Assembly: GCF_047663525.1 (NCBI RefSeq)
Contig: NC_092616.1
Location: 5,741,501 to 5,805,500, forward strand
Origin: Anas platyrhynchos
Taxonomy: Eukaryota; Chordata; Aves; Anseriformes; Anatidae
Reading direction: 5' to 3'
Length of the DNA: 64,000 nt
The position numbers and the translations under genes are program-made. How positions within the stretch are numbered: the first letter of the stretch is position 1; each line of letters begins with the position of its first letter. Under the pieces are notes generated by a model that was not told the DNA's origin, searched no databases, and saw only the letters and a program-made list of their open reading frames with translations. Shown piece by piece: positions 1 through 11,269 of this stretch.

Positions 1-23
1 GGCGAACGCACATCCTGGAGCAG
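1..23 (+). CDS. SRCAP: SRCAP exon end (partial)
   Basis: Bases 3-23 read R-T-H-I-L-E-Q and are followed by a GT donor at 24. Human SRCAP has QTHILEQ followed directly by ALCRAEDEED, and the next exon here starts ALCGAEDPED, so the join is in phase 0. The exon begins before the window. Confidence 0.82.
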
Positions 24-3000
24 GTCAGATGCGTGTCCCCAAGTGTGTCCCCAACGCGTCCCCAAAGTGTCCCCAACGCGTCCCCAACGTGTCCCCAACG
101 TGTCCCCAATATGTCCCCAATGTGTCCCCAACATGTCCCCAATATGTCCCCAACGCGTCCCCAATGTGTCCCCAACGTGTCCCCAATGTGTCCCCAACGT
201 GTCCCCAACGCGTCCCCAACGCGTCCCCAACAATGTCCCCAATGACGTTCCCAATGATGTCCCCAACGTGTCCCCAAGGACAATCCCAAAAATATCCCCA
301 AGATGTCCCCAACCATATCCCCAATGATGTCCCCAAGATGTCCCCAACCATGTCCCCAACGTGTCCCCAACGCGTCCCCAACGTGTCCCTGATGACATTC
401 CTAACAATATTCCCAACGATGTCCCCAAGATGTCCCCAAGATGTCTCCAATGATGTCCCCAATGACATTCCCAACCATATCCCCAACAATATCCCCAACC
501 ATGTCCCCAACGATGTCCCCCAAGATGTCCCCAACGATGTCCCCAACGTCTCTTCAACGTGTCCCCAGCCATGTCCCCAATGATGTTCCCAATAGTATCT
601 CCAATGATGGCCCCAAAATGCCCCCATTGTGTCCCCAAGATGTCCCCAACCATGTCCCCAATGATGTCCCCAACACTTCCCCAAGATGTCCCCATTATGT
701 CCCCAACGCGTCCCCAACGTGTCCCTGATGACATTCCTAATATTCCCAACGATGTCCCCAAACATGTCCCCAATGACATTCCCAAAAATACCCATAATGT
801 CCCCAACCATATCACCAACAATGTCCCCAACGTGTCCCCAATGACGTTCCCAACCGTGTCCCCAACGTGTCCTCGATGACATTCCTAACAATATTCCCAA
901 CCATGTCCCCAAGATGTCCCCAACGATGTCCCCAATGACATTCCCAACCATATCCCCAACAATGTCCCCAACAACGTCCCCAACGATGTCTTCATGTCCC
1001 CAACGATGACCCCAACGTCTCCCCAACGTGTCCCCAACCATGTCCCCAGTGACCTTCCCAACAGTATCCCCAATGATGTCCCCAATGATGTCCCCAACAC
1101 CCCCATGGCCAGATCCTTGATGTCCCCTTGATGTCACCCAATGTCCCCTTGATGTCCCCAATACCCCCATGACCAGATCCTTGATGTCCCCAACGCCCCA
1201 TGACCACATCCTTGATGTCCCCTTGACGTCCCCCAACACCCCCATGTCCCCCGATGTCCCCAACATCCCCATTGTCCCTTGATGTCCCCAATGCCCCATG
1301 TCTAGATCCTTGACGTCCCTTTGATGTCCCCAACGTCCCCATTGTCCCCTGATGTCCCCTTGATGTCCCCAACACCCCCATGGCCATGTTCTTGACATCC
1401 CGTTGACATCCCCAACACCCAACCTACACCCCTTGACGCCCCACCACCCCCACACCCCCCGACGTCCCCGATGTCCCCTGATGTCCCCAACGTCCCCATT
1501 GTCCCCTGATGTCCCCAACGTCCCCATATCCCCATCCTTGATGTCCCCAACACCCAACCTACATCCCTTGACGTCCCCACCACCCGATGTCCCCCGACGC
1601 CCCCACCACCCCCACACTCCCCGATGTCCCTCGATATCCCCTCCACCCCCTGATGTCCCCAATGTCCCCATGTCCCCCGATGTCCCCTTGATGTCCCCAA
1701 CACCATCATGGCCATATATTCTTGACATCCCGTTGACGTCCCCAACATCCAAACACCCCTTGACGCCCCCACCACCCCCACACCCCTTGACGTCCTCGAT
1801 TGTCCCCATTGTCCCCCGACGTCCCCAGTGTCCCCATTGTCCCCCGACGTCCCCAGTGTCCCCATTGTCCCCTGATGTCCCCAACGTCCCCATATCCCCA
1901 TCCTTGATGTCCCCAACACCCAACCTACATCCCTTGACGTCCCCACCACCCCGATGTCCCCCGACGCCCCCACCACCCCCACACTCCCCGATGTCCCTCG
2001 ATATCCCCTCCACCCCCTGATGTCCCCAATGTCCCCATTGTCCCCCGATGTCCCCAATGTCCCCGTGTCCCCGATGTCCCCTTGATGTCCCCAACACCCC
2101 CATGGCCATGTTCTTGACATCCCGTTGACGTCCCCAACATCCAACCTACACCCCTTGACGCCCCACCACCCCCGCACCCCCCAACGTCCCCAATGTCCCC
2201 ATTGTCCCCCTGATGTCCCCAACGTCCCCATGTCCCCATCCTTGATGTCCCCAACACCCAACCTACATCTCTTGACGTCCCCAATGCCCCCTCATTCCCC
2301 GATGCGCCCACCACCCCTACACCCCCCAATGTCCCCAATGTCCCCATTGTCCCCCAATGTCCCCATTGTCCCCCCGATGTCCCCAACACCCCCATGGCCA
2401 TATTCTTGACATCCCATTGACGTCCCCAACACCCAACCTACACCCCTTGACGCCCCCAATGCCCCCTCATCCCCCAACGTCCCCACCACCCCCATACCCC
2501 CCGATGTCCCTGCTGTCCCCATTGCCCCCCGATGTCCCCAGTGTCCCCACATCCCCCGCTGTCCCCTTGATGTCCCCAACACCCCCATGGCCATATTCTT
2601 GACATCCCTTGACATCCCCAACACCCCGATGTCCCTCGATGTCCCCCACACCCCCCGACGTCCCCGATGTCCCCAACATCCCCGATGTCCCCAACACCCC
2701 CATGTCCCCTGATGTCCCCAACGTCCCCATGTCCCCATCCTTGATGTCCCCAACACCCAACCTACATCTCTTGACGTCCCCAATGCCCCCTCATTCCCCG
2801 ATGCGCCCACCACCCCTACACCCCCCAATGTCCCCAATGTCCCCATTGTCCCCCAATGTCCCCATTGTCCCCCCGATGTCCCCAACACCCCCATGGCCAT
2901 ATTCTTGACGTCCCGTTGACGTCCCCAACACCCAACCTACACCCCTTGACGTCCCCAACGCCCCCTCATCCCCCAACGTCCCCACCACCCCCATACCCCC

Positions 3001-6000
3001 CGATGTCCCCATCGCCCCCCGCTGTCCCCAACGTCCCCGTTGTCCCCGGCAGGCGCTGTGCGGGGCGGAGGACCCCGAGGACATCCGGGCGGCCTCGCAG
3101 GCGCAGGCGGAGCGCGTGGCGGCGCTGGCCGAGTTCAGCGAGAGCCTCAGCCCCGAGGAGGAGCGCGGCGCCCCCGAGGCCGAAGAGGAGCTCTCCAAGG
3201 CCGAGCAGGAGATCGCCGCCCTCGTCGAGCAGGTGGGGCCAGGGGGGGGACACGGGGACGATGGGGGGACATGGGGACAATAGGGGACAGTGGGGACAAT
3301 AGGGACACGAGGACATGGGGGGCATGGGGACAACGGGGACATGGGGGGCATGGGGACAAGGGGGGGGATAATGGGGACAATAGGGACATGGGGGGGATCA
3401 ACGGGGGACATGGGGGGGATGTGGGGGACATGGGGGGGACACGGGGACAAGGGGGGGACAATGGGGACAATAGGGACATTGGGGACACAATGGAGACAAT
3501 GGGGACATGGGGGGACACGGGGACAAGGGGGGGACATGGGGGACACAATGGGGACATGGGGGGACAGTGGGGACAATAGGGACATGGGGGGCATGGGGGG
3601 GACACGGGGACAAGGGGGGTACATGGGGACAATAGGGACAAGGGGGGACAATGGGGGCATGGGGGGACAGTGGGGACAATGGGGGGCAATGGGGGGGACA
3701 TGGGGACAATGGGAGGACAATGGGAGGACATGGGGACAATAGGGACATGGGGGGGATCAACGGGGGACATGGGGGGGATGTGGGGGACATGGGGGGGACA
3801 CGGGGACAAGGGGGGGACAACGGGGACAATGGGGGACATGGGGACATGGGGACATGAGGACAATGGGGGGCATGGGGACAATAGGGGACATGGGGGGGAC
3901 AATGGGGACAATGGGGGGCAATGGGGACAATGGGGACATGGGGAGGGCATGGGGGGGACAGTGGGGACAATAGGGGGCATGAGGACAATGGGGGGACAAT
4001 AGGGGACAATGGGGGGACATGGGGGGCATGGGGGACACAATGAGGATAATGGGGGGACATGGGGGGGACACAGGGACAATAGGGGATAATGGGGACAACA
4101 GGGGACACGGGGGGGACACAATGGGGAGATGGGGACAATAGGGGGCATGGGGGGGACAACGGGGACAATGGGGACAATAGGGACATGGGGAGGGCATGGG
4201 GGGGACATGGGGACAGTAGGGGGCATGGGGGGGACAGTGGGGACATGGGGACGATAGGGGGCAATGGGGACAATAGGGACATGGGGGGGACAGTGGGGAC
4301 AATGGGGAGGGCATGGGGGACAATGGGGACAATGGGGGGATGTGGGGAGGATGTGGGGGGGATAATGGGGACACAGGGGGACATGGGGGATATGGGGGGG
4401 ACACGGTGACACAGGGGGGGGACAGTGGGGGCATGGGGGGACATAGGGGACACAATGGGGACAATGGGGCGACATGGGGACAAGGGGGGGACATGGGGGG
4501 GACAATGGGGACAATAGGGACATGGGGGACACAATGGGGACAATGGGGGGACATGGGGGGATGTGGGGGGACAATGGGGACATTAGGGGGCAGTGGGGCC
4601 AGCAGGGGGACATTGGGGGGACATTGGGGACAATGGGGGACACAATGGGGACAATAGGGACATGGGGGGGACATGGGGACAATGGGGGGGAAATGGGGGG
4701 GATGTGGGGGGACAATGGGGGGGACATGGGGGCATGGGGGACATGGGGACAATAGGGACATGGGGGGGACACAATGGGGGACAATGGGGGGACATGGGGG
4801 CATGGGGAGGGCGTGGGGGGACAATGGGGACATGGGGGGGACATTGGGGACATGGGGGATATGAGGGAGTGGCCAGGAGGGGAACAGGGGATGTGGGGAT
4901 TTTGGGGACGTTTGGGGACATTTGGGGGTGTTGGGGACATTTAGGGGATATTTGGGGACATTTGGGGACGTTGGGGACATTTGGGGACAATGAAGACATT
5001 TGGGATATTTGGGGACATTTTGGGGTGTTGGGGACATTTTGGGATTTAGGGGATGTCGATATTTAGGGATATTGGGGACATTGGGGGATTTGGGGCACAT
5101 TTGGGATATTTGGGGACATTTGGGGACATTTGGGGATATTTGGGGACATTTGGGGACATTGGGGATGTTTTGGGGACATTGGGGACATTTAGGAATATTG
5201 GGACATCTGGGACATTTGGGGTCAATGAGGACGTTTGGGGATATTTGGGGTCAATGAGGACATTTGGGGACATTGGGGACATTTGGGGCTATTTGGGGAC
5301 GTTTGGGACATTTGGGATATTTGGGGATATTGGGGACATCAAGGATGTTGGGGACATTGGGGATATTTGGGGATATTAGGGACCTTTGGGGATATTGGGG
5401 ATGTTTAGGGATATTTGGGGACATTTCAGGACATTGGAGATTTGGGGAATATTTTGGGATATTTAGGGATATTTGAGGACATTGGGGACATTTGGGATAT
5501 TTGGGGACATTTGGGGATGTTGAGGACATTTTGGGATTTTGGGGATGTCGATATTTAGGGATATTGGGGACATTGGGGGATTTGGGGCACATTTGGGATA
5601 TTTGGGGATTTGGGGACATTTGGGGATATTTGGGGACATTTGGGGACATTGGGGATGTTTGGGGACATTGGGGACATTTAGGAATATTGGGACATCTGGG
5701 GACATTTGGGGTCAATGAGGACGTTTGGGGATATTTGGGGTCAATGAGGACATTTGGGGACATTGGGGACGTTTGGGGCTATTTCGGGACGTTTGGGACA
5801 TTTGGGGATATTGGGGACATCAAGGATGTTGGGGACATTGGGGATATTTGGGGATATTAGGGACTTTGGGGACATTGGGGATGTTTAGGGATATTTGGGG
5901 ACGTTTCAGGACGTTGGGGATTTGGGGGATATTTTGGGATATTTAGGGATATTTGAGGACATTGGGGACGTTTGGGATATTTGGGGACATTTGGGGATGT

Positions 6001-9000
6001 TGGGGACATTTTGGGATTTGGGGATGTCGATATTTAGGGATATTGGGGACATTGGGGGATTTGGGGCACATTTGGATATTTGGGGCACATTTGGGATATT
6101 TGGGGACATTTGGGGACATTGGGGACATTTAGGAATATTGGGACATCTGGGGACATTGGGGGTCAATGAGAACATTTGGGGACATTTGGGGTCAATGAGA
6201 ACATTTGGGGACATTGGGGACGTTTGGGGCCCACCGAGGTTTCTGAGGGGGTGGATTTTGGGGCCATTTTGGGGGATTTTGGGTCCCCTGGGGGTGACAC
6301 TGCGCTGCCGCAGCTGACGCCCATCGAGCGCTACGCCATGAACTTCCTGGAGGCCTCGCTGGAGGACGTCAGCCGCGAGGAGCTGAAGCAGGCCGAGGTG
6401 GGTGGGGGGCACCCATGGGTGCTGGGGAGGGGCTGGGGGGATTCCCAGTATATCCCAGTAACAACTGGGGAGACACCAGTATGAGCTGGGGGCACCCGCT
6501 GGTGTTGGGTCGCGGGATAAGGGACACCCATGGGGGCTGGGTATGGGGTGGGGGCACCCATAGGTGCCTAAAATGGGTGGGGGGCACCCATGGGTGCTGG
6601 GGAGGGGCTGGGGGATTCCCAGTATATCCCAGTAACAACTGGGGACAACCAGTATGACGTGGGGGACACCTACAGGTGTCCAACCACAGGATAAGGGACA
6701 CCCATGGGGGCTGGGTATGGGGTGGGGGCACCCATAGGTGCCTAATATGGGTGGGGGCACCCATGGGTGCTGGGGAGGGACTGGGGGGATTCCCAGTAGC
6801 TCCCAGTTAGAACTGGGGAGACACCAGTATGAGGTAGGGGACACCTACTGGTGTACAACCACAGGATAAGGGACACCCATGGGGGCTGGGTATGGGGTGG
6901 GGGCACCCATAGGTGCCTAAAATGGGTGGGGGCACCCATGGGTGCTGGGGGGGGGCGGGGGGATTCCCAGTATATCCCAGTAACAACTGGGGACAAACCA
7001 GTATGACCTGGGGGACACCTACTGGTGTACAACCACAGGATAAGGGACACCCATGGGGGGCTGGGTATGGGGTGGGGGCACCCATAGGATCCTAAAATGG
7101 GTGGGGGGCACCCATGGGTGCTCTGGGAGGGGCTGGGGGATTCCCAGTAGCTCCCAGTTAGAACTGGGGACACACCAGTATGAGCTGGGGGCACCCACTG
7201 GTGTTGGGTGGTAGGATAAGGGATGCCTATGGGGGTCTGGCTATGGGGTGGGGGCACCCATAGGTGCCTAAAATGGTGGGGGCACCCATGGGTGCTCCAC
7301 GGGGCTCTGGGGGACACCCAGTAGCTCCCAGTTAGGACTGGGGAGACACCAGTATGCCCTGGGGGTCACCCACTATGGGACAAGTGACACCCACACGGGT
7401 CTGGCTATGGGGTGGGGGCACCCACAGGACCCTAATATGGGTGGGGGCACCCATGGGTGCTCCAGGAGGGGCTGTAGGACACCCAGTTCTTCCCAGTAAC
7501 AACTGGGGACAAACCAGTATGACCTGGGTGCCCCCCACTATGGGACAAGCTCCCCCCGCGTGGGTCTGGCAGTGGGGTGGGGGCACCCTCACCCCCCCCC
7601 GTGCTCCCAGCACCCATGGGTGCCCCCTTTTTCCCCCCCCAGGAGCAGGTGGAGGCGGCGGCGGCAAGGACATCGACCAGGCCAAGGGCGAGGGGCGCTT
7701 CCGGCTGCCGGCCGAGGAAGAGGAGGAGGAGGAAGCAGCCCCGGGGGCCGGGGGGCGCCGGGGACCCCGGGGGGGACGGACGAAGGCCCCGGGGGTCCCC
7801 GCAGACCCCCCGAAGGGCTCGGGGTCCCCCCCGACCCCTCCCGGAGCGCGCCGGCACCCGCGCCAGCCAACGCCTGCGGGCGGCCGCCACCGCCTCCCCC
7901 CGCCCGGCGACGTCACCCGGCGCCGCCGTGACGTCACACGGAGCCCCGGTGACGTCACACGCCACCCCGGTGACGTCACGGCCCACCCCGGTGACGTCAC
8001 GCCCCGCCCCGGTGACGTCACGCCCCGCCCCGGTGACATCGACGCCGGCGATGCCGCAAGTCCCCGCGGTGACAACGACGACGTCACCGCCCGCCCCCCG
8101 CCGCCCCGGTGACGTCACAACCGGCCCCGGTGACGTCAGAAGCGACGCCGGTGACGTCACACGCCGCCGCCATGACGTCACAAGCAGCCCCGGCGACGTC
8201 ACCGCCGCCCCCGCCGCCCCCCGCGCCCACCAAAGCACCGCCCGCGACGCCCACGACGACGTCACCGCCGCCACCGACGACGTCACCGCCCGCGCCGATG
8301 ACGTCACCGCCCCCGCCGATGACGTCACCGCCCTCGCCGCTGACGTCACCCCCGCTGCCGGTGACGTCACCGCCCGCCCCCCCCCCGCTGACTCTTCCCC
8401 CCTCCCCGGCACCCAACCCGGCGCCTGCCACGGCCTCGCCCCCGCCACCCCCATCCCCGCCCCCCGTCCCCTCCCCGGTGACCGTCAGAACCCCCCAGCG
8501 TGACGTCATCACCCCCCCTCCCCCTCCCCCTCCTCCTCCTCCTCCTCCTCCTCTTCCTCCTCCCCCCCCCACTCAACCCCCCCGGGGCCCCCGGCGTCGC
8601 CGCAGCGCGGACGTGGAAATTCGGCAGAGCCGCGCGCCGGGGCCGGCGGCCAAAGTCCTGCGGCAGCTCCCCGGCCGCTTGGTCACCGTCCTGGAGCCCC
8701 CCCCGGCCCCGGGACGCCCCCGCCGCCGCCGCCACGACCCCGAGGGGGGGCCCGGCAGCCCCGCCGCCAGCCCCGCGCCCCCAAACGCCGCCGGGGGCGC
8801 CCCCCGAAACGCCGGGGGGGTCCTCGCCGACGCCGCTCCCCCCCCGGCAAACAGCGGCGCCGGGGGCGGCCGGCTCGCGGCGGCGTTGGAGGTGGCCCCC
8901 CCTCCGGGGGGGTGGGCTCGGCGCCCGCCGCCCCCTCCAGCCCCGGGAAACGGCGGCGGGGGCGCCCCCCCAAGCTCCCCCGACAGCAGCGCCTCGCCCC

Positions 9001-9400
9001 CCCCGGCCCCCCGCAGCACCCGGCGGCACCCGGGGGGGGCCCCTGATGGCCCCCCTGGAGCGCGAACCGGGCCGGCGGCGGCCGCCCCCGCGCCTCCCCC
9101 CCGCCTTCCTCCCCTTCCTCCTCCTCCTCCTCTTCCTCCTCCGACCACGAGGGGAGCCGGGGACGAAGCCCCCCGCCGCAGGCCCCCCCGGCCAAGCGGC
9201 GCCGCAGGGGGGCCGGGGGGGCTCCGCGGCACCACCGCCGCCGCCGGCCCCCGCCGCCCTCCGCCAGGAGGAGGAGGAGGCGGCAGCCCCCGCGGCGATG
9301 CGCCACCGGCACCGCCGGCGCCCCCGGGGGGCCCACGACGCCCCCCGAGCCTCCCCCGGCACCGGCAGCGGCTCTGCGAGGCCGCAAGGCCAAGACGTGA
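1..9400 (+). CDS. SRCAP: SRCAP, 3' part of gene (partial, at least 4 exons seen)
   Basis: SRCAP is the large SNF2-family ATPase that exchanges H2A for H2A.Z at promoters in the nucleus; this window holds only the region downstream of the helicase core. Coding exons are read at 1-23, 3053-3232, 6314-6397 and 7643-9400. The first three join in phase 0 and give THILEQ, ALCGAEDPEDIRAA, ALVEQ and LTPIERYAMNFLEASLE, matching human SRCAP downstream of the ATPase domain from memory. The terminal exon carries ERAGTRASQRLR, SADVEIR, KVLRQLPGRLVTV, three AT-hooks (KRRRGRPPK type) and the exact C-terminus RGRKAKT before TGA at 9398. Splice sites are GT-AG. The terminal exon changes frame about six times with net zero shift, so either the sequence has small indels or the gene is damaged; conservation up to the stop favours sequence indels. 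Identity is firm, exact protein uncertain. Confidence 0.93.
24..3052 (+). repeat. SRCAP intron: GTCCCCAAC minisatellite
   Basis: The whole intron is a tandem array, C-rich on +. From the donor to about 1100 the unit is 9-12 bp of GTGTCCCCAAC / GATGTCCCCAA type. From 1100 to 3040 it becomes longer mixed units (CCTTGATGTCCCC, CATCCCTTGACGTCCCC) with higher-order copies of several hundred bases: the block at 2230-2430 is nearly repeated at 2735-2935. AACG, AATG and AACA variants alternate, the pattern expected from CpG decay. The long open frames on both strands are repeat artefacts rich in SPTCPQ or GDIGDM. Confidence 0.95.
3053..3232 (+). CDS. SRCAP: SRCAP exon (post-ATPase, acidic)
   Basis: Sixty codons in phase 0 between a CAG acceptor (3050-3052) and a GTGGGG donor (3233). 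It reads ALCGAEDPEDIRAASQAQAE, then RVAALAEFSE and EEELSKAEQEIAALVEQ. This matches human SRCAP with conservative changes: human has CRAEDEEDIRAAT, AELAEFNE and EMSRAEQEIAALVEQ. The exon is flanked by arrays that are reverse complements of each other. Confidence 0.93.
3233..4870 (+). repeat. SRCAP intron: GGGGACAATGG minisatellite
   Basis: Tandem units of 9-15 bp (GGGGACAATG, GGGGACATGG, GGGGACACGG) begin about 15 bases after the donor. The array is G-rich on +, with GGG runs every few bases and so a high potential for G-quadruplexes and R-loops. It is close to the reverse complement of the C-rich array in the preceding intron. Confidence 0.95.
4871..6230 (+). repeat. SRCAP intron: TTTGGGGACATTTGGGGATA minisatellite
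   Basis: In the same intron the unit changes to 10-11 bp GGGGACATTT / GGGGATATTT. A higher-order repeat is visible: the segment starting GATGTCGATATTTAGGGATA occurs near 5053, 5543 and 6022 (spacing about 490 and 480 bp). The last 80 bases before the acceptor (6231-6313) are non-repetitive. Confidence 0.92.
6314..6397 (+). CDS. SRCAP: SRCAP exon LTPIERYAMNFLEASLE
   Basis: Twenty-eight codons in phase 0, between the acceptor GCCGCAG and a GTGGGT donor. It reads LTPIERYAMNFLEASLEDVS then REELKQAE. Human SRCAP has LTPIERYAMKFLEASLEEVS and REELKQAE, so this is the best conserved coding stretch of the gene in the window. Confidence 0.96.
6398..7642 (+). repeat. SRCAP intron: about 175-bp repeat with GCACCCATGGGTGC palindrome
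   Basis: Seven copies of a compound unit. The perfect 14-bp palindrome GCACCCATGGGTGC starts at 6409, 6584, 6757, 6932, 7108, 7282 and 7447, giving spacings of 175, 173, 175, 176, 174 and 165. Each unit also holds CCCAGTA / CAGTAACAACTGGGGA and GGATAAGGGACACCCATGGG. The first unit starts at the splice donor. The intron ends in a pyrimidine tract before the acceptor at 7641. Confidence 0.93.
7643..9400 (+). CDS. SRCAP: SRCAP terminal coding exon, with apparent frameshifts
   Basis: Conserved blocks appear in order but in different frames (frame = position mod 3): EQVEAAA at 7643 (2), KDIDQAKGEGRFRLPAEEEE at 7666 (1), ERAGTRASQRLRAAA at 7844 (2), RRRRSADVEIR and KVLRQLPGRLVTVLE from 8592 (0), three AT-hooks at 8783-8974 (2), LMAPLEREPGRRR near 9043 (1), and a serine run, SDHEGSRGRS and RGRKAKT-stop at 9398 (2). 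Frame 2 has a TGA at 9044-9046 just after the third AT-hook. Most switches fall near C or G homopolymers. Human SRCAP has the same order of blocks. The middle is very proline-, alanine- and arginine-rich. One alternative is a true truncation at 9044; I favour indels because homology continues to the exact C-terminus. Confidence 0.85.
7927..8510 (+). repeat. Coding minisatellite with TGACGTCA (CRE) palindromes
   Basis: Inside the SRCAP exon a 21-bp unit, GTGACGTCACGCCCCGCCCC plus G, is clear at about 7928-8035, then becomes irregular to 8507. About 14 perfect TGACGTCA palindromes are present by eye. Translated in frame 2 the unit gives a heptad (VTSRPAP, VTSHATP). Human SRCAP has a degenerate Pro/Ala/Val-rich stretch here (PVPVSAPVPISAP type), so the repeat may be an amplified form of it. 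Confidence 0.88.
8783..8974 (+). other. SRCAP: Three AT-hook motifs of SRCAP
   Basis: In frame 2 the DNA encodes KRRRGRPPKRR (8783), KQRRRGRPAR (8849) and KRRRGRPPKLPRQQ (8948). The core R-G-R-P binds the minor groove of AT-rich DNA. Human SRCAP also has three C-terminal AT-hooks, so number and order are kept although the surrounding protein has diverged. Confidence 0.9.
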
Positions 9401-9429
9401 CCCCCCGCTGCCCCCCGAGGGGGCCGGCA

Positions 9430-11260
9430 AGATGGCCGACGGGCGGCCGGGGAGGGGCCGGGCGCGGCGGGTTGGAGAGAGGAGAGGGCGCGGCCAAAAT
9501 GGCCGCCGGCGGCGCTCGGAAAGGGCTGGCGGGCGGCATCGCAAGATGGCCGACGGAAAAGATGGCTGACGGACAAGATGGCCGACATCTGAGATGGCTG
9601 GCGTCCAAGATGGAGGATGTTTCAAGATGGCCGACCTCCAAGATGGCCGGCAGTTGAAGATGGCTGATGTCCAAGATGGCCGACATCTGAGATGGCCGAC
9701 ATTTCAAGATGGCCGACCTCCAATATGGCTAACCTCCAAGATGGCTGACATCCAAGGTGGTTAACACTTGAACATGGCCGACATCCAAGATGGCTGACAT
9801 CTCAAGATGGCCGACATCCCAGATGGAGGATGTTTCAAGATGGCTGACCTCCAAGATGGCCGACATCTGAGATGGCTGGCGTCCAAGATGGAGGATGTTT
9901 CAAGATGGCCGTTCTCCAAGATGGCCAACATCTCAAGATGGCCGACGTCCCAGATGGAGGATGTTTCAAGATGGCTGACCTCCAAGATGGCCGACATCTG
10001 AGATGGCTGGCGTCCAAGATAGAGGATGTTTCAAGATGGCCGACATCTCAAGATGGCTGACATCCCAGATGGAGGATGTTTCAAGATGGCTGACCTCCAA
10101 GATGGCTGACAGCCAAGATGGCTGATGGTTCAAGATGGCCGACAACCAAGATGGCTGACAGTTCAAGATGGCCGACCCCCAATATGGCTAACCTCCAAGA
10201 TGGCTGATGTCCAAGATGGCCGACATTTGAAGATGGCTGATGTCCAACATGGCTGACGTCCAAGATGGCCGACATCTCAAGATGGCCGACGTCCCAGATG
10301 GAGGATGTTTCAAGATGGCTGACCTCCAAGATGGCCGACATCTGAGATGGCTGGCGTCCAAGATGGAGGATGTTTCAAGATGGCCGACCTCCAAGATGGC
10401 TGACATTTGAAGATGGCTGACGTCCAAGATGGTCAACACTTGAACATGGCCGACATCCAAGATGGCCGACATCTCGAGATGGCCGACCTCCACTATGGCT
10501 AACCTCCAAGATGGCTGACGTCCAAGATGGCCGACACCTCAAGATGGCCGACAATTCAAGCTGTCCGACATACAAGATGGCTGACAGCTCGAGATGAGCA
10601 ACGTCCAAGATGGCCGGTGTTTGAAGATAGCTCGCATCTAAGATGGCCGACATCCAAAATGGCCGACATTACAAGATGGCTGATGTTCAAGATGGCCGAC
10701 ATGCAAGATGGTTGACAGTTTGATATGGGCAACGTCCAAGATGGCCGGCACTGAAGATGGCTCACATCTAAGATGGCCGATGTCCAAAATGGCCGACCAC
10801 TCAAGATGGCCGACGTCCAAGATGGTCAACTCCTGAACATGGCCGACATCCAAGATGGCTGAATCCCAAGATGGCCGACATCCAAGATGGCCGACGTCTC
10901 AAGATGGCCAACGTCTAAGATGGCCAACATCCAAATGGCCGACAGTACAAGACGGCCGACATCCAAGATGGTTGACAGTTGGAGATGGCCAATGTCCAAG
11001 ATGGCCGCCATTTGAAGATGGCCGACACCCAAATGTTCAACATCCAAGATGGCCGACATCCAACATGGCCAACACTTGAACATGGCCGACATCCATCCTA
11101 AGATGGCGGACCTCCAAGATGGCTGACACCCAAGATGGCTGACGTTTCAAGATGGCCGACCACCAAGATGGCCGCCCTGCTGCCCTCTGACTGCCTGAGC
11201 TCAGCGGTCCCCCAAGATGGCTGCCACCAAGATGGCCGCCGGAGGCCCCAAGATGGCCGC
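9430..11260 (+). repeat. YY1-like AAGATGGC array, + orientation
   Basis: Tandem units of 15-20 bp, CAAGATGGCCGACATC and variants (GCTGACCTCC, GACGTCC, AGATGGAGGATGTTT), continue for about 1.8 kb with roughly 90-100 AAGATGG cores by eye. AAGATGGC matches the core of the YY1 site (AANATGGCGNC). A higher-order unit containing CAGATGGAGGATGTTTCAAG recurs near 9820, 9950, 10060 and 10295. Confidence 0.94.
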
Positions 11261-11269
11261 CTGGAGGCC

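Noticed and set aside
25-2400. Long open frames on both strands (up to 694 codons) rich in GDIGD or SPTCPQ
   Set aside because: They exist because the 9-12 bp repeat lacks stop codons in several frames. All are low-complexity, several overlap on both strands, and they lie in an SRCAP intron.
3147-4940. 597-codon - strand open frame, collagen- or mucin-like (PHVPIVPIV)
   Set aside because: It is a translation of the GGGGACAATGG array; no conserved domain, start context or splice structure.
8109-9569. A separate proline-rich gene formed by the 486-codon open frame in frame 0
   Set aside because: Only its SADVEIR to LVTVLE part is conserved and belongs to SRCAP; the rest is the wrong frame of the same exon and runs past the true stop at 9398.
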